Of a DNA stretch of 64,000 bases, positions 33,485-43,111 are shown piece by piece. The DNA is taken from contig NZ_QXNY01000004.1 in assembly GCF_003572205.1 (NCBI RefSeq), positions 620,548-684,547 on the forward strand. Direction: 5' to 3'. Below the pieces are notes generated by a model. The model had not been told where the DNA came from, made no database searches, and saw only the letters and a program-made list of their open reading frames with translations. Both the position numbers and the translations under genes were made by a program. Source of the stretch: Algihabitans albus (GTDB lineage Bacteria; Pseudomonadota; Alphaproteobacteria; Kiloniellales; DSM-21159). The stretch's first letter is position 1, and every line of letters begins with the position of its first letter.

Positions 33485-33949
33485 TCAGAGCTCCTTCGCT
33501 TTCGCCAGGACCTCCTCGACGTGGCCCGGCACCTTCACCTTGCGCCATTCGGCCCGCAGCACGCCCTTTTCGTCGATCAGGAAGGTGGAGCGGTCGATTC
33601 CCATGTATTTCTTGCCGTACATCGCCTTCTCGACCCAGGACCCGTAGGCCTCGACCGTCTTGCCGTCCTCGTCCGATGCAAGGGTGAAGGGCAGGTCGTA
33701 CTTCGCCTTGAACTTATCGTGCTTGGCGACAGTGTCCTTGGACACGCCGATGATCTCCGCGTCGAGCCCGTTGAAGTCCGGCAGGTTGTCCCGGAAGCCG
33801 CAAGCCTCCTTGGTGCAGCCGGGGGTGTCGTCCTTCGGGTAGAAGTAGAGGACGATCTTCTTGCCGCGCAATCCCTTGAGGGAAACCGAGCCGCCGCCAT
33901 CCGTGGGCAGGGTGAAGTCCGGGGCAGGCTTGCCAACTTCAACGCTCAT
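33485..33949 (-). CDS. bcp: Thioredoxin-dependent peroxiredoxin, Bcp/PrxQ type
   Basis: A 154-residue peroxiredoxin that reduces peroxides using thioredoxin. The active site is YFYPKDDTPGCTKEACGF with peroxidatic Cys45 and resolving Cys50, the alpha-Bcp spacing. IGVSKDTVAKHDKF and GIDRSTFLID are family-conserved. The start MSVEVGKPAPDFTL has AAGG seven bases upstream; an upstream in-frame ATG (33964) adds MEKAP and is less likely. It is a single gene upstream of nothing on its strand but the glnE start region. Confidence 0.93.
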   Translation of the reverse strand: MSVEVGKPAPDFTLPTDGGGSVSLKGLRGKKIVLYFYPKDDTPGCTKEACGFRDNLPDFNGLDAEIIGVSKDTVAKHDKFKAKYDLPFTLASDEDGKTVEAYGSWVEKAMYGKKYMGIDRSTFLIDEKGVLRAEWRKVKVPGHVEEVLAKAKEL

Positions 33950-34038
33950 AGGGGCCTTCTCCATCTCGCTGTGGTCGCGGCAAAGGTGACCTCGGGGCGC
34001 CGAAAGTCAAGCTGGTGGGACACCGCTGCGCGGTCCGC

Positions 34039-37000
34039 TCAAGGCTTCTGGCCCTCAGAGCCTTTGAATCCCTTGGCGTCTACCACTGCGTCGCGCTGGG
34101 CGATCAAGACACGGGCTGGTTCCTCGATCAGTTCGGCATAGCTCTCGCAGACCCGCTCGACGGCGGCCATCAGGTCGTCGCGCAGCAGGCCGAAATCGGC
34201 CTTGCCGGCGAAGCGCGCGAGCGCGCGCTTCTGGCCCTCCGGCGCCTGCTGCTCGTCGAAGGTTTCCCCGGCCGTGAGGCGGAGCACCTGTTGGAGCGCG
34301 CTCAGCAGTCGTTCCGCCTCGATCAGTCCCGTCGAGCGGTGCGGGCCGATGACTTCGGCCAGGCCCAGCGCCTCCAGGGCTTCGACCGTCGAGGTCTTCA
34401 GCACGGCGGGACTGTCCTGTCCCGAGAGCAGCTGCAGACCCTGAGCGAGGAAGTCGAGGTCGTACAGTCCGCCGCGCAGATATTTCAGGTCCCAGAGACC
34501 TCTGGCCGGATGCTCCTTATCGATCCGGCGGCGCATCTCGGCCACGTCGATCAAGGTTTTCTCGCGGTCGCGCGGACGCGTCAGAACGGACTGGATCGTC
34601 CGCTTCAGATCTGCGGCCAGGCCCGGATCGCCGGCGATCGGCCGAGCCCGGGTCAGTGCCATCTCTTCCCAGGTCCAAGCGTCCTCGTCCAGATAGCGGC
34701 GATAGCCGGCGAGAGAGACGGCAATGGGACCCGTCGCGCCGGAGGGGCGCAGGCGCGGATCGACCTCGTAGAGGCTGCCCTCGGCCGTCTGTACCGTCAG
34801 CGCGGTGATCAGGCGTTGGCTCAGCCGGCCGAAGTAGATCGACGGGTCGAGGGGTTTGGGCCCGCTGGACTCGCGCGTTCCCGTCGCGACCTCGTAGACG
34901 AAGACCAGATCGAGGTCGCTGGTCGCCGTCATCTCCCTCGCGCCGAGTTTGCCCAGCGCCAGGACGGCCAGGCCGCGACCCGACATCTCACCGTGTTGAC
35001 GGGCCAGTTCCGCCTGGACGCGCGGAAGCAGAGCCCGCAGCGTCGCCTCGGCAATGGCGGTGTAGGACCGGCCCGCACCCGTGACATCGCAGTCGCCGCG
35101 CAGGATACGCAAACCGACCTGGAAGCGGCGATCGCCCGCCCAGCGGCGAACCAGATCGAGCGTTTCCTGAAAGTCGCGAGCCTGGCCCAACGCCTCTTCC
35201 AGTTCCGCGGCGAGACCCGCTGCGTCCGGCAGCGCGTCGCCGAATCCAGGCTCAACCACCGATTCCAGAAGGCTCGGCCGGCGTCCCAGGTGCTGTGCCA
35301 GGGCCGGCGCGTCGCCCATGATTTCGGCGAGCAGATCGAGCAGTTTGGGGTTCTCGTGGAGCATCGAGAAGAGCTGAACGCCTGCCGGCAGTCCGGCCAG
35401 AAAGGTGTCCAGGCGCAGCAGGGCATCGTCGGGCTGTGCGGTGCGGCCGAGGGCTTGAAGCAGACTTGGCATCAACTCCGTCAGGTATTCCCGCGCGCGG
35501 GTTGTGCGGGTGGCGCGATAGCGGCCGTGATGCCAGGCCCGCACGAGGTTGAAGACCCGCGTTCCATCGGCGAAGCCGAGCTTGGCCAGAGTCTCGAGAG
35601 TTCCCGGTTCCGGTTCACCGCCGGTAAAGACGAGGTTGCCAGGCCCGGACAGGCTCGGAGCCTCCTCGAACAGTTCGGCGTAGTGCTGCTCGACGCGCTC
35701 GAGATGGTTCACCAACTCCTGTCGGAAGGCGGTCGAATCGCTCGTGCCGAGGAAGGCGGCGACGCGCTCCACGCCCTCGGCGTCGCCTGGAATGAGATGC
35801 GTCTGCTGGTCGCCGATCATCTGAAGACGGTGCTCGAGCCGGCGCAGGTAGCGGTACGCCTTGTTCAGGTCCTCTGCGGTCTCCGGCTTGACCCGGCCGA
35901 ACTGGACCAATCCGTCGAGTGCGACGAGCGTCTGCGGCTTGCGCAGTTCGGGATTGCGGCCGCCGAAGATCAACTGCTGTGTCTGAGCGAAGAACTCGAT
36001 CTCGCGAATGCCGCCCCGACCCAGTTTCACGTTGTGTCCCTCGACCGCGATGTGGTTGCCGCCCTTGTGCGCGGCGATCTGGCGCTTGATCGAATGGATG
36101 TCGCGAATGGCCCAGAAATCCAGGTGCTTGCGCCAGACGAAGGGCCGGATCTCGCGCAGGAAGAGGTCGCCCAGGTCTCGGTCGCCGGCGACGGGCCGCG
36201 CCTTGATCATGGCCGCCCGTTCCCAGTTCTGGCCGAGCGACTCGTAGTAAGTCATGGCGGCGCCGAAGGACATCGCGACCGGCATGGCGCCGGGGTCGGG
36301 GCGCAGGCGCAGATCGGTGCGGCAGACGTAGCCCTCGGCCGTGCGTTCCTCCAGCAACTGGACCAGATCGCGGGTGAGACGCGTCATCGTCTCCGCCGTG
36401 CCGCGCTTGCTGCGGCAATCGATCCGGTCGGGATCGTAGAAGACGATCAAGTCGACGTCGGACGAATAGTTGAGCTCTCCGGCTCCCAGCTTGCCCATGC
36501 CCAGCACCAGATAGCCGCAGCCCTCGGTCGGCCGTTCCGGGTCGGGCAGCGCCAGCTCCTGGCGCTGGTGGAGGCGGCGCAGCAGCAGACCGAGCCCGGC
36601 ATCGATCGCCGCTGACGCAAAGCCCGACAGCGCGCCGGTGACCTGTTCCAGCGGCCAGGTCCCGGCGATGTCGGCCAGCGCGACCGTCAGCGCGCAGTGC
36701 CGACGGGCCTGCCGGAGCGCAATGCCCGCTGTCCGGGCGTCCTCGGCGAAAGCGGCCGCCCGGGTCTGCTCGAGAAGCGCCGCGATCCGCCGATCCGGTC
36801 CCTCGATCAGCAGCGTCAGAAAGCCGGCGGGATCGGCAAGGATGCAGTTGCCGAGAAAAGGACTGTTGCCGAAGACCGTTTCCAGGAGTCTTCGGCCGGC
36901 CGGCTCGTCGATCAGATGCGCAATCGCCTCGATCGTCTCGGGTCCGGCACGCCTGGCCCGTTCGGCCAGATCTTCCAGGCCGTTGGCAGCCTGGACGGAA

Positions 37001-37050
37001 TCGAAAACGCGCGGCAGGGATTCGGCGGCAGGCAGGAAGGCGTAACGCAT
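34039..37050 (-). CDS. glnE: Bifunctional glutamine synthetase adenylyltransferase/adenylyl-removing enzyme
   Basis: A 1003-residue enzyme that adenylylates and deadenylylates glutamine synthetase in response to PII. Two nucleotidyltransferase domains are visible: the N-terminal (adenylyl-removing) one has GYLVLGMGKLGAGELNYSS and DVDLIVFYD, and the C-terminal (adenylylating) one has ALGKLGAREMTATSDLDLVFVYE. Between them lies the GlnE helical linker. The family's usual length is 950-1000. I chose the second ATG (MRYAFLPAAES, 37050); ATG 37101 adds 17 basic residues. It joins the glnK and amtB genes at 61.8-63.6 kb in the nitrogen-control set of this window. Confidence 0.95.
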   Translation of the reverse strand: MRYAFLPAAESLPRVFDSVQAANGLEDLAERARRAGPETIEAIAHLIDEPAGRRLLETVFGNSPFLGNCILADPAGFLTLLIEGPDRRIAALLEQTRAAAFAEDARTAGIALRQARRHCALTVALADIAGTWPLEQVTGALSGFASAAIDAGLGLLLRRLHQRQELALPDPERPTEGCGYLVLGMGKLGAGELNYSSDVDLIVFYDPDRIDCRSKRGTAETMTRLTRDLVQLLEERTAEGYVCRTDLRLRPDPGAMPVAMSFGAAMTYYESLGQNWERAAMIKARPVAGDRDLGDLFLREIRPFVWRKHLDFWAIRDIHSIKRQIAAHKGGNHIAVEGHNVKLGRGGIREIEFFAQTQQLIFGGRNPELRKPQTLVALDGLVQFGRVKPETAEDLNKAYRYLRRLEHRLQMIGDQQTHLIPGDAEGVERVAAFLGTSDSTAFRQELVNHLERVEQHYAELFEEAPSLSGPGNLVFTGGEPEPGTLETLAKLGFADGTRVFNLVRAWHHGRYRATRTTRAREYLTELMPSLLQALGRTAQPDDALLRLDTFLAGLPAGVQLFSMLHENPKLLDLLAEIMGDAPALAQHLGRRPSLLESVVEPGFGDALPDAAGLAAELEEALGQARDFQETLDLVRRWAGDRRFQVGLRILRGDCDVTGAGRSYTAIAEATLRALLPRVQAELARQHGEMSGRGLAVLALGKLGAREMTATSDLDLVFVYEVATGTRESSGPKPLDPSIYFGRLSQRLITALTVQTAEGSLYEVDPRLRPSGATGPIAVSLAGYRRYLDEDAWTWEEMALTRARPIAGDPGLAADLKRTIQSVLTRPRDREKTLIDVAEMRRRIDKEHPARGLWDLKYLRGGLYDLDFLAQGLQLLSGQDSPAVLKTSTVEALEALGLAEVIGPHRSTGLIEAERLLSALQQVLRLTAGETFDEQQAPEGQKRALARFAGKADFGLLRDDLMAAVERVCESYAELIEEPARVLIAQRDAVVDAKGFKGSEGQKP

Positions 37051-37181
37051 GGGTATGATCGGAGCCTGATTGGCGGACCAGACTGCGCCGCGCCGCCGCA
37101 TAGCGTCAAGCAGGGCACGAATGTCAGACTCACTCGGAGTTCACTGGTTTCGCCGCCATCGGCTCCGGTAATGTCGCACTC

Positions 37182-40100
37182 ATGATTCGCCGTTCCACCC
37201 GTATTGCGCTCGAGGTGCTGGTCGGGCTGCTGCTCGCTGCCGTCCTGATCGCGGCGGCCCTGCTGTGGCGCCTATCGGATGGCCCGGTCTCGGTCGATTT
37301 CCTGACTCCGGAACTGGAGCGGGCCTTCGCCGCGGCCGATAGCCCCTTGACCGTGGATGTCGGTTCGACCGAGCTGATTTGGGGCGGCTGGGACCGCACG
37401 GTGGGTTTGCGCGCCCGCGATTGGCGCGTCAACGGTCCGGATGGCCAAAGGGTGGCGCAGCTTCCCGAGGTCGACATCGCGTTAAGCCTGCGTGCCTTGG
37501 CTCAAGGCGTGATCGCGCCCACCTCCGTCGAGGTCAGTGGGGCCAGTCTCACGCTGGAGCGCGATCGCGAAGGACGCTTCGGCGTGGCGGAGACAGCGGT
37601 TCCGGACAGGCTGCCCATGACGCAAGAGGTCCGGTCCGACCGGGACACGTCCCAGAACCGCGCAGGGTTCGACGCGGAGGAAACGCCGGCCGAGATCGCG
37701 GCCTTGCTGCCGGAGCTGGCAGCAAGGCTGCTCGCGCCGGCCGATCCGTCCGACCCCTTGTCTTTCTTGAACTCGCTGCGCGGTCGGGATCTCACCGTAA
37801 CGCTGATCGATCGGGCCGTCGGAACGACTCTTACCGCACGCAACGGATCGATCGAGCTGTTCCGCCAAGACGATGGCATCGCGGGGACGGCGGGTCTGTC
37901 GCTCGACATCGCCGACCGGCCGATGATGCTTGAAGCGACCCTGGACTATGGAGCTGCCGACGGCCGATTGCGGATCGCGGCCGCTTTCCAGGACCTCGAT
38001 CTGTCACGGCTGGGACGGCTGGCGCCGGATCTGGAGCCGCTGTCGCAGGCCGACCTGTCGTTGGACGGTTTGGTCGATTTGGTTTTGGACGCGGACGGGC
38101 GCATCGACCGGCTCGCTTTCGATTTCGCCGCCGGTGCCGGCCGCCTGTCTTTGCCTGCGTTCTATTCGAGCCCCCTCGAGCTGGCGGCCGTTGCCGCGGT
38201 CGGCACCTACGAGGCCGCGACTCGGCGGATCGCGGTGGAGGATTTCTCCCTTCAGTTCGGAAATCAGACCGCCGTCGGGCCGAACTTGCGCGCCCGGCTC
38301 AATCTCGATCTCGGCGAGGGCTTTCACGACCTCGGTATCGGTGCCCGGGTCGACCGGGTGGACGTTGCGGACTTGGAGCGTTACTGGCCGGCCGGCGCGT
38401 CGGAGAACGGCCGCACCTGGGTGCTGGGCAACATCGCGGCCGGTGCGGCCGAGAACCTGGAGGTCGTCGCTTCGTTGCGCTTTCCAGACTCTCAGGCACA
38501 AGATCCGCCGGAAGATCTCTCTCAAGAGCCGATTTTGAACAGCTTTCAGGGCGGTTTCGACTTCTCCGGGCTGGAGATCCACTACAACCGACCCATGCCG
38601 CCGGTGACCGAGGCGTCTGGGCGGGCCGTCTTCGATAGCGATGGCTTGAGCTTCGATGTCGAGCAGGGCCGCTTGCAGGAGCTCCAGTTCGACTCCGGTT
38701 CGGTCGAGATCTTCGGGCTGTCCGGTGAGGATCATCGGCTCGCCATCGACGCCGATGTCCGCGGCGGTGTGAAGCCGGCCTTGGAGGTGCTCAATCACCC
38801 GAGGCTGCTGTTGATCGATAAGCTGGGCGTGCCGCTGGAGGGCAGCGGCGGTGCCTTCGCGGCCCGTGTCGGCTTCGCCTTCCCGCTGATCGACGCCCTG
38901 ACGGACGAGGAAATCGATATCACGGCTACCGCCGAGCTCTCCGACGTGATGCTTATGGATGCCGTCTCGGGGCTCGATGTCACCGAGGGTCAGCTGGCGC
39001 TCGATCTCGACGTCCGCTCGATGACCCTGTCCGGGCCGCTCCGCCTCGGCGGCCTTCCTCTGGATCTCGATTGGACCGAGTATTTCGAGGCGCGCGATGG
39101 GGTTCGGCGGGAGGTGACCGCCAGCACTGACGCGCTGGACGCGGCGGCCCGCGCGCAACTCGGCGTTCCTTTGGCGGAGCAGATTCGCGGGCCCGTCGCA
39201 GCCGACCTGCGACTCGTGGGTTTGGTCGACGAGACGTCGGATGTCGAGATCGCCTTGCAGCTCGTCGAGGCCGAGATGGACATTCCCAGGCTTGCATGGC
39301 GCAAACCGGCGGGTGTCGCCGGCACGGCGAGGCTCGTCGCACAGCTCTGGGGACAGCGTTTGGTCGCTCTGCGCAACGTCGAGGTTTTCGCGGGCGATCT
39401 CGCGGTCACGGGTGCGGCCACCTTCTCGCCTGACGACGGCGGCCTGATTCTCGCCAACCTCAACAACGTCACGCTCGGTGGAAGCAGTTTGGACGATATC
39501 AGCGTCCGTCCCTGGCCGACTCCCGCTGGCGAAGGCTGGGAGGTGCAGGTCGGCGGCGGACGTTTGGACGCTGCCCCCTGGTTGGACGACGAAGAGTCGT
39601 CCGACCAGCCGGACGAGGCCGAGCCGGACACTCCGCAAACGCCTCTGAAACTTCAGGTCGCGCAGCTTCAGTTTCTGCACTTGGGCAAAGACCGCGGTCT
39701 GGAGGCCGTCGCTCTGGAGGGAGAGCGTGGACCGCGCGGTTGGGAGCGCTTGAGCGCCTCCGCCGAGGTGCCACGGCTCTGGTGGCGGCGGAACGGCCAA
39801 CTGCGCGACGGAGACGCCGAAATCCCACAAAAGCTGATCCGGTTCGATTGGGGACCGGTGACCGAGGGCAGCGGTTACGCTTTGGAGTTGGGCGCCGACG
39901 ATCTGGGCGCTGTCCTGCGTGTCTTCGGCTGGGTGGACGAAATGGAGGGCGGTCAGACGAGAATTGTCGGTACCAGCCCTGGCCCGCTCTTGTCTGCGCC
40001 GATCGAGGCGGAGCTGGAGTTGCGCCAATACACTCTGGTCGATGCGCCGCTGCTCGGCCGGATCGTTGCCGGGGCTTCGCTCGGCGGTCTCGGCGGCATG

Positions 40101-40517
40101 CTGGCCGAGGACAATGGCATCACCTTCGAGCGCGGCGTCGGGGAACTGGTCCTGGAGCAGGGCGTGCTCTCCACCGACCTGCTGCGGGCCTACGGCCCGG
40201 CCCTCGGCATCACCGCACGGGGCACGCTGGACACGGAGGCCGACGCCATCGATCTGCAGGGCACGCTGGTGCCGGCCTATGCCATCAATCAGGTGCTGGG
40301 CGCGATCCCGATCCTCGGGCCGCTCCTGACCGGTGGCGAAGGCGAGGGCGTCCTGGGCGTGACCTACTCCGTGTCCGGCTCCCTGGACGATCCGGATGTG
40401 GATGTGAATCCCCTCTCGGCCTTGGCGCCCGGTTTCCTGCGCGGAATCTTCAGCGGCAAGATCGACGGAAGCGAGGAAGCGCTGGAGGCCTTGCCGCCTT
40501 CCGGCGCGCAACGCTGA
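37182..40517 (+). CDS. YhdP/AsmA-like envelope protein (DUF3971)
   Basis: A 1111-residue protein with one N-terminal membrane helix (LEVLVGLLLAAVLIAAALLW, residues about 8-28) and a very long periplasmic part of repeated beta-strand segments with alternating Asp/Gly/Leu pattern, ending AsmA-like (GEGVLGVTYSVSGSLDDPDVDVNPLSALAPGFLRGIF). This fits the YhdP/TamB/AsmA superfamily of bridge proteins moving phospholipids between membranes. A middle DUF3971-type region (VRGGVKPALEVLNHPRLLLIDKLGV) supports YhdP over TamB. It is divergent from glnE across 131 bp. The lipid-transport role is from family knowledge. Confidence 0.85.
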   Translation: MIRRSTRIALEVLVGLLLAAVLIAAALLWRLSDGPVSVDFLTPELERAFAAADSPLTVDVGSTELIWGGWDRTVGLRARDWRVNGPDGQRVAQLPEVDIALSLRALAQGVIAPTSVEVSGASLTLERDREGRFGVAETAVPDRLPMTQEVRSDRDTSQNRAGFDAEETPAEIAALLPELAARLLAPADPSDPLSFLNSLRGRDLTVTLIDRAVGTTLTARNGSIELFRQDDGIAGTAGLSLDIADRPMMLEATLDYGAADGRLRIAAAFQDLDLSRLGRLAPDLEPLSQADLSLDGLVDLVLDADGRIDRLAFDFAAGAGRLSLPAFYSSPLELAAVAAVGTYEAATRRIAVEDFSLQFGNQTAVGPNLRARLNLDLGEGFHDLGIGARVDRVDVADLERYWPAGASENGRTWVLGNIAAGAAENLEVVASLRFPDSQAQDPPEDLSQEPILNSFQGGFDFSGLEIHYNRPMPPVTEASGRAVFDSDGLSFDVEQGRLQELQFDSGSVEIFGLSGEDHRLAIDADVRGGVKPALEVLNHPRLLLIDKLGVPLEGSGGAFAARVGFAFPLIDALTDEEIDITATAELSDVMLMDAVSGLDVTEGQLALDLDVRSMTLSGPLRLGGLPLDLDWTEYFEARDGVRREVTASTDALDAAARAQLGVPLAEQIRGPVAADLRLVGLVDETSDVEIALQLVEAEMDIPRLAWRKPAGVAGTARLVAQLWGQRLVALRNVEVFAGDLAVTGAATFSPDDGGLILANLNNVTLGGSSLDDISVRPWPTPAGEGWEVQVGGGRLDAAPWLDDEESSDQPDEAEPDTPQTPLKLQVAQLQFLHLGKDRGLEAVALEGERGPRGWERLSASAEVPRLWWRRNGQLRDGDAEIPQKLIRFDWGPVTEGSGYALELGADDLGAVLRVFGWVDEMEGGQTRIVGTSPGPLLSAPIEAELELRQYTLVDAPLLGRIVAGASLGGLGGMLAEDNGITFERGVGELVLEQGVLSTDLLRAYGPALGITARGTLDTEADAIDLQGTLVPAYAINQVLGAIPILGPLLTGGEGEGVLGVTYSVSGSLDDPDVDVNPLSALAPGFLRGIFSGKIDGSEEALEALPPSGAQR

Positions 40518-40586
40518 CCTTCTCCGCCTCTGGACTCGATAATTCTGTTCTTGCTTTAGTCCCTGCAAAAGCGTTCTCTCCGAGTC

Positions 40587-41402
40587 ATGACGACGCCGAC
40601 CCTCACCGACGCCTCCCGCAACGTCCTGGCCACGGCTGATGCCGCCGCCAAGGCCGCTTCGGCCCGGCGTCTGGTGGCCGACTGGCGAAACGCCGTCTTT
40701 GCGGGCCTCGGCTCCAGCGGTGCGCCGGACCGGCCTGCGCGCCCTGAGAAGCCGGAGCTGTTGTCGCCGACCAAGGTCCCGCGCCGCCGGATCAATACAG
40801 CCGTGGCCGGACGGGTCGCTTTACTGCACGCGCTGGCGCACATCGAATTGAACGCGGTGGATCTCGCCGTCGATCTGGTGGCGCGTTTCGCCTGTCCGGA
40901 TCTGCCGCAGGCTTTCTTCGACGACTGGCTTCAGGTCGCCGACGAGGAAGGTAAGCACTTCCTGCTGCTGGCCGATCGTCTGGCGGAGTTGGGGGCTGCT
41001 TATGGCGATCTGCCCGCCCATGACGGCCTCTGGCAGGCGGCGGAGGAGACGGCCCACGATCTGCTGGCGCGGCTGGCGGTGGTGCCGCAAGTTCTCGAGG
41101 CACGGGGCCTCGACGTCACACCTGGAATGATCGCCAAATTGGAGCGGGTCGGCGATCCGGCCTCTGCCGCTATCCTACGGACGATCTATGAAGAAGAGAT
41201 CGGCCACGTCGCCGTCGGCCGCCGCTGGTATCTCTGGCTCTGCGACCGGCGTGGGCTGGAGCCGCAGGCGACCTGGCACGATCTGGTGCGCCGCCATTTC
41301 CGCGGCGTCCTGAAACCGCCCTTCAACGAAGCGGCCCGCCGGAGCGCTGGATTGGAGCCGGACGACTACCTCCCCTTGGCCCTTCATGAGACATCCCGAT
41401 GA
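40587..41402 (+). CDS. DUF455 ferritin-like family protein
   Basis: A 271-residue all-helical protein. The DUF455 signature RVALLHALAHIELNAVDLA and the later EEGKHF and YEEEIGHVAVGRRW segments provide the Glu/His ligands expected of a ferritin-like di-metal site. Function is unknown in the family, though a metal-dependent oxidation or tRNA-related role has been suggested by the fold. The gene directly follows the YhdP-like gene (69 bp) and overlaps the tag gene by 4 bp (ATGA), so it is cotranscribed with tag. Confidence 0.88.
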   Translation: MTTPTLTDASRNVLATADAAAKAASARRLVADWRNAVFAGLGSSGAPDRPARPEKPELLSPTKVPRRRINTAVAGRVALLHALAHIELNAVDLAVDLVARFACPDLPQAFFDDWLQVADEEGKHFLLLADRLAELGAAYGDLPAHDGLWQAAEETAHDLLARLAVVPQVLEARGLDVTPGMIAKLERVGDPASAAILRTIYEEEIGHVAVGRRWYLWLCDRRGLEPQATWHDLVRRHFRGVLKPPFNEAARRSAGLEPDDYLPLALHETSR

Positions 41403-41992
41403 CCGCACAGTCCCATGAAGATGGGCGACGGCGCTGCGGCTGGCTGCCGCCCGGCGATCCGCTCTACCGCAGCTATCACGACGAAGAGTGGGGCGTGCCG
41501 CTGCGCGATGCCGGCGCACTCTTCGAGCTGTTGAACCTGGAGGGGTTTCAGGCGGGGCTGTCCTGGCGGACCATTCTGCACAAGCGCGAGAACTTCCGCC
41601 GGGCCTTCGCCGGCTTCGATCCGACGCTGTTGGCCGGATGGGGCGAGGCCGAGCAGGCACGGCTGCTCGCCGACGCCGGCATCGTGCGTAACCGTCTCAA
41701 GGTTGCCGCCACGCTCGACAATGCCCGGGCTTTCCTCGACCTGGAGGAGTCTCATCCCGGCGGCTTCGCGGCGTTCGTCTGGGAAGCGGTGGAGGGCAGG
41801 CCGCAGATCAATCGTTTCGCGAGTCTCGCCGAGGTACCGGCTGAAACTCCGGCTGCCCGCGGCCTGTCTAAGCGCCTGAAGGCGGTCGGCTTTCGCTTCG
41901 TCGGTCCGACCATTGTCTACAGTTTCATGCAGGCGGCGGGGTTGGTCATGGACCACACCACGCAGTGCTTCCGCTACAGCGAGCTTGCCTGA
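41399..41992 (+). CDS. tag: DNA-3-methyladenine glycosylase I
   Basis: A 197-residue repair glycosylase that removes 3-methyladenine from alkylated DNA. The family opening RRCGWLPPGDPLYRSYHDEEWG contains the zinc Cys and a conserved Asp/Glu pair; FELLNLEGFQAGLSWRTIL and the ending VMDHTTQCFRY complete the zinc site (His and Cys). The start ATG overlaps the DUF455 stop as ATGA, so translation is coupled. Short alternatives are unnecessary. Divergent from the phytase-like gene by 24 bp. Confidence 0.94.
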   Translation: MTAQSHEDGRRRCGWLPPGDPLYRSYHDEEWGVPLRDAGALFELLNLEGFQAGLSWRTILHKRENFRRAFAGFDPTLLAGWGEAEQARLLADAGIVRNRLKVAATLDNARAFLDLEESHPGGFAAFVWEAVEGRPQINRFASLAEVPAETPAARGLSKRLKAVGFRFVGPTIVYSFMQAAGLVMDHTTQCFRYSELA

Positions 41993-42016
41993 CGGGTCTG
42001 GCGTAACCGGAGCTGA

Positions 42017-43027
42017 CTATTCGATCAGTTCGAACTGGAGCAAAAGGGTACGCTGCAGGCGACTGAAATTGTCGTCGGACAGCAGCGTGATCAGCGTCTC
42101 GCCGTCGGGGCCTTCGCGCAGCCAAAGCCCCTCGATGTTGTCCACGGTCAGCGGTGCCTTGAAGAAGGCGAGTTCCTCGGGCTGCAACAGCGTGCCGGCG
42201 GAGATCGTGGCCAGCGGCGCGCGTTTCAGTTTGACGCGGACACCGCCGACGATCGAGAAGCCGCGTTCCAGCCAATAGAGATAACGCATCCCGGGATCGA
42301 TCTGAGCATCGACGGGCGCCAGGTCGGCGTCTTTCGGAATGTGAAAACTCTGCCATTCCGGTTGGATGTCGTCGTTGGTGACGAAGCCCAGCCAGGTTTC
42401 CGTTTCTCGGAAGCTTGCCGTCAGACCTTCGCTGATGGCCAGCAAGCCGCCCCCGGGCAGCACGGCGAGAGACTCCACGCCAGCGTTGGCGCCTGGAGCG
42501 TGGTTCCCCGGCACCGGAGCTTGCGTGGGCCGACCGGTCGGAGGCAGAGCGTCGTAGCGATTGAGCCGATGGTGCCGCTCGAAGGCGACCAGCACCTCGC
42601 CGCTCGGCAGAACGGCAATACCCTCCGCGTCGCCCCAGTCCTTCAGTCCGGCGAGGGAGCGGCCGTCCGGCTCCCGCAGCGGCCCGAGTCGGGCGTTGCT
42701 TGCGGTCGCGAGCGTGCCTTCGCCATCGTACCCGATGGCGAAGGTGACCCAGTGGCCCTCGTCCGAGACGGCGACCGCTCGCTCCGCATCGGGTGAGAGC
42801 CAGAGCGCCGAAAGTCCGCCCAGCCGGTCGTCTTCGCTGATCAGTTCCAGACCGCCGCGCCACAGCAAGCGTCCGACCTCGGTTTGAGCCGGACGTTCGA
42901 CATTGAGTTTCAGGGCCGTGACGCGCAGGGGAATCGGCTCGCCTGCTTCGGCGGCCGCGCCGGCGCTGGCCGTCGCCGGAGCAGAGAGAAGCAGGGCCGA
43001 AAGACCGATCGAAAGAAGGCGTTTCAT
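42017..43027 (-). CDS. Secreted phytase-like beta-propeller protein (esterase-like activity of phytase family)
   Basis: A 336-residue periplasmic protein: signal peptide MKRLLSIGLSALLLSAPATASA, then a beta-propeller-like sequence with repeated short strands (GGLSALWLSPD, DWGDAEGIAVLPSGEVLVAFE, NAGVESLAVLPGGGLLAISE, YLYWLERGFS) and VDNIEGLWLREGPDG. It matches the Pfam phytase-like family by pattern; true phytase activity is uncertain. It follows cobT on the same strand after an 84-bp gap, a placement common in Rhodospirillales. The longer frame to 43069 is rejected because the signal peptide begins at 43027. Confidence 0.8.
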   Translation of the reverse strand: MKRLLSIGLSALLLSAPATASAGAAAEAGEPIPLRVTALKLNVERPAQTEVGRLLWRGGLELISEDDRLGGLSALWLSPDAERAVAVSDEGHWVTFAIGYDGEGTLATASNARLGPLREPDGRSLAGLKDWGDAEGIAVLPSGEVLVAFERHHRLNRYDALPPTGRPTQAPVPGNHAPGANAGVESLAVLPGGGLLAISEGLTASFRETETWLGFVTNDDIQPEWQSFHIPKDADLAPVDAQIDPGMRYLYWLERGFSIVGGVRVKLKRAPLATISAGTLLQPEELAFFKAPLTVDNIEGLWLREGPDGETLITLLSDDNFSRLQRTLLLQFELIE

Positions 43028-43111
43028 GCCGCCCTCGCCAATGCCGCTATCTGCAAGCTGGCCGAACACGATTTCTGGTTCGTGATGGAACGGGGCCCCT
43101 TTGCCGCTCTG

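Noticed and set aside
34015-36615. An 866-codon + frame opposite glnE.
   Set aside because: It is antisense to GlnE nucleotidyltransferase motifs; no recognisable domain.
38004-40568. An 854-codon minus-strand frame opposite the YhdP-like gene.
   Set aside because: Low-complexity, Arg/Gln/Asp-rich translation typical of antisense frames in GC-rich DNA.
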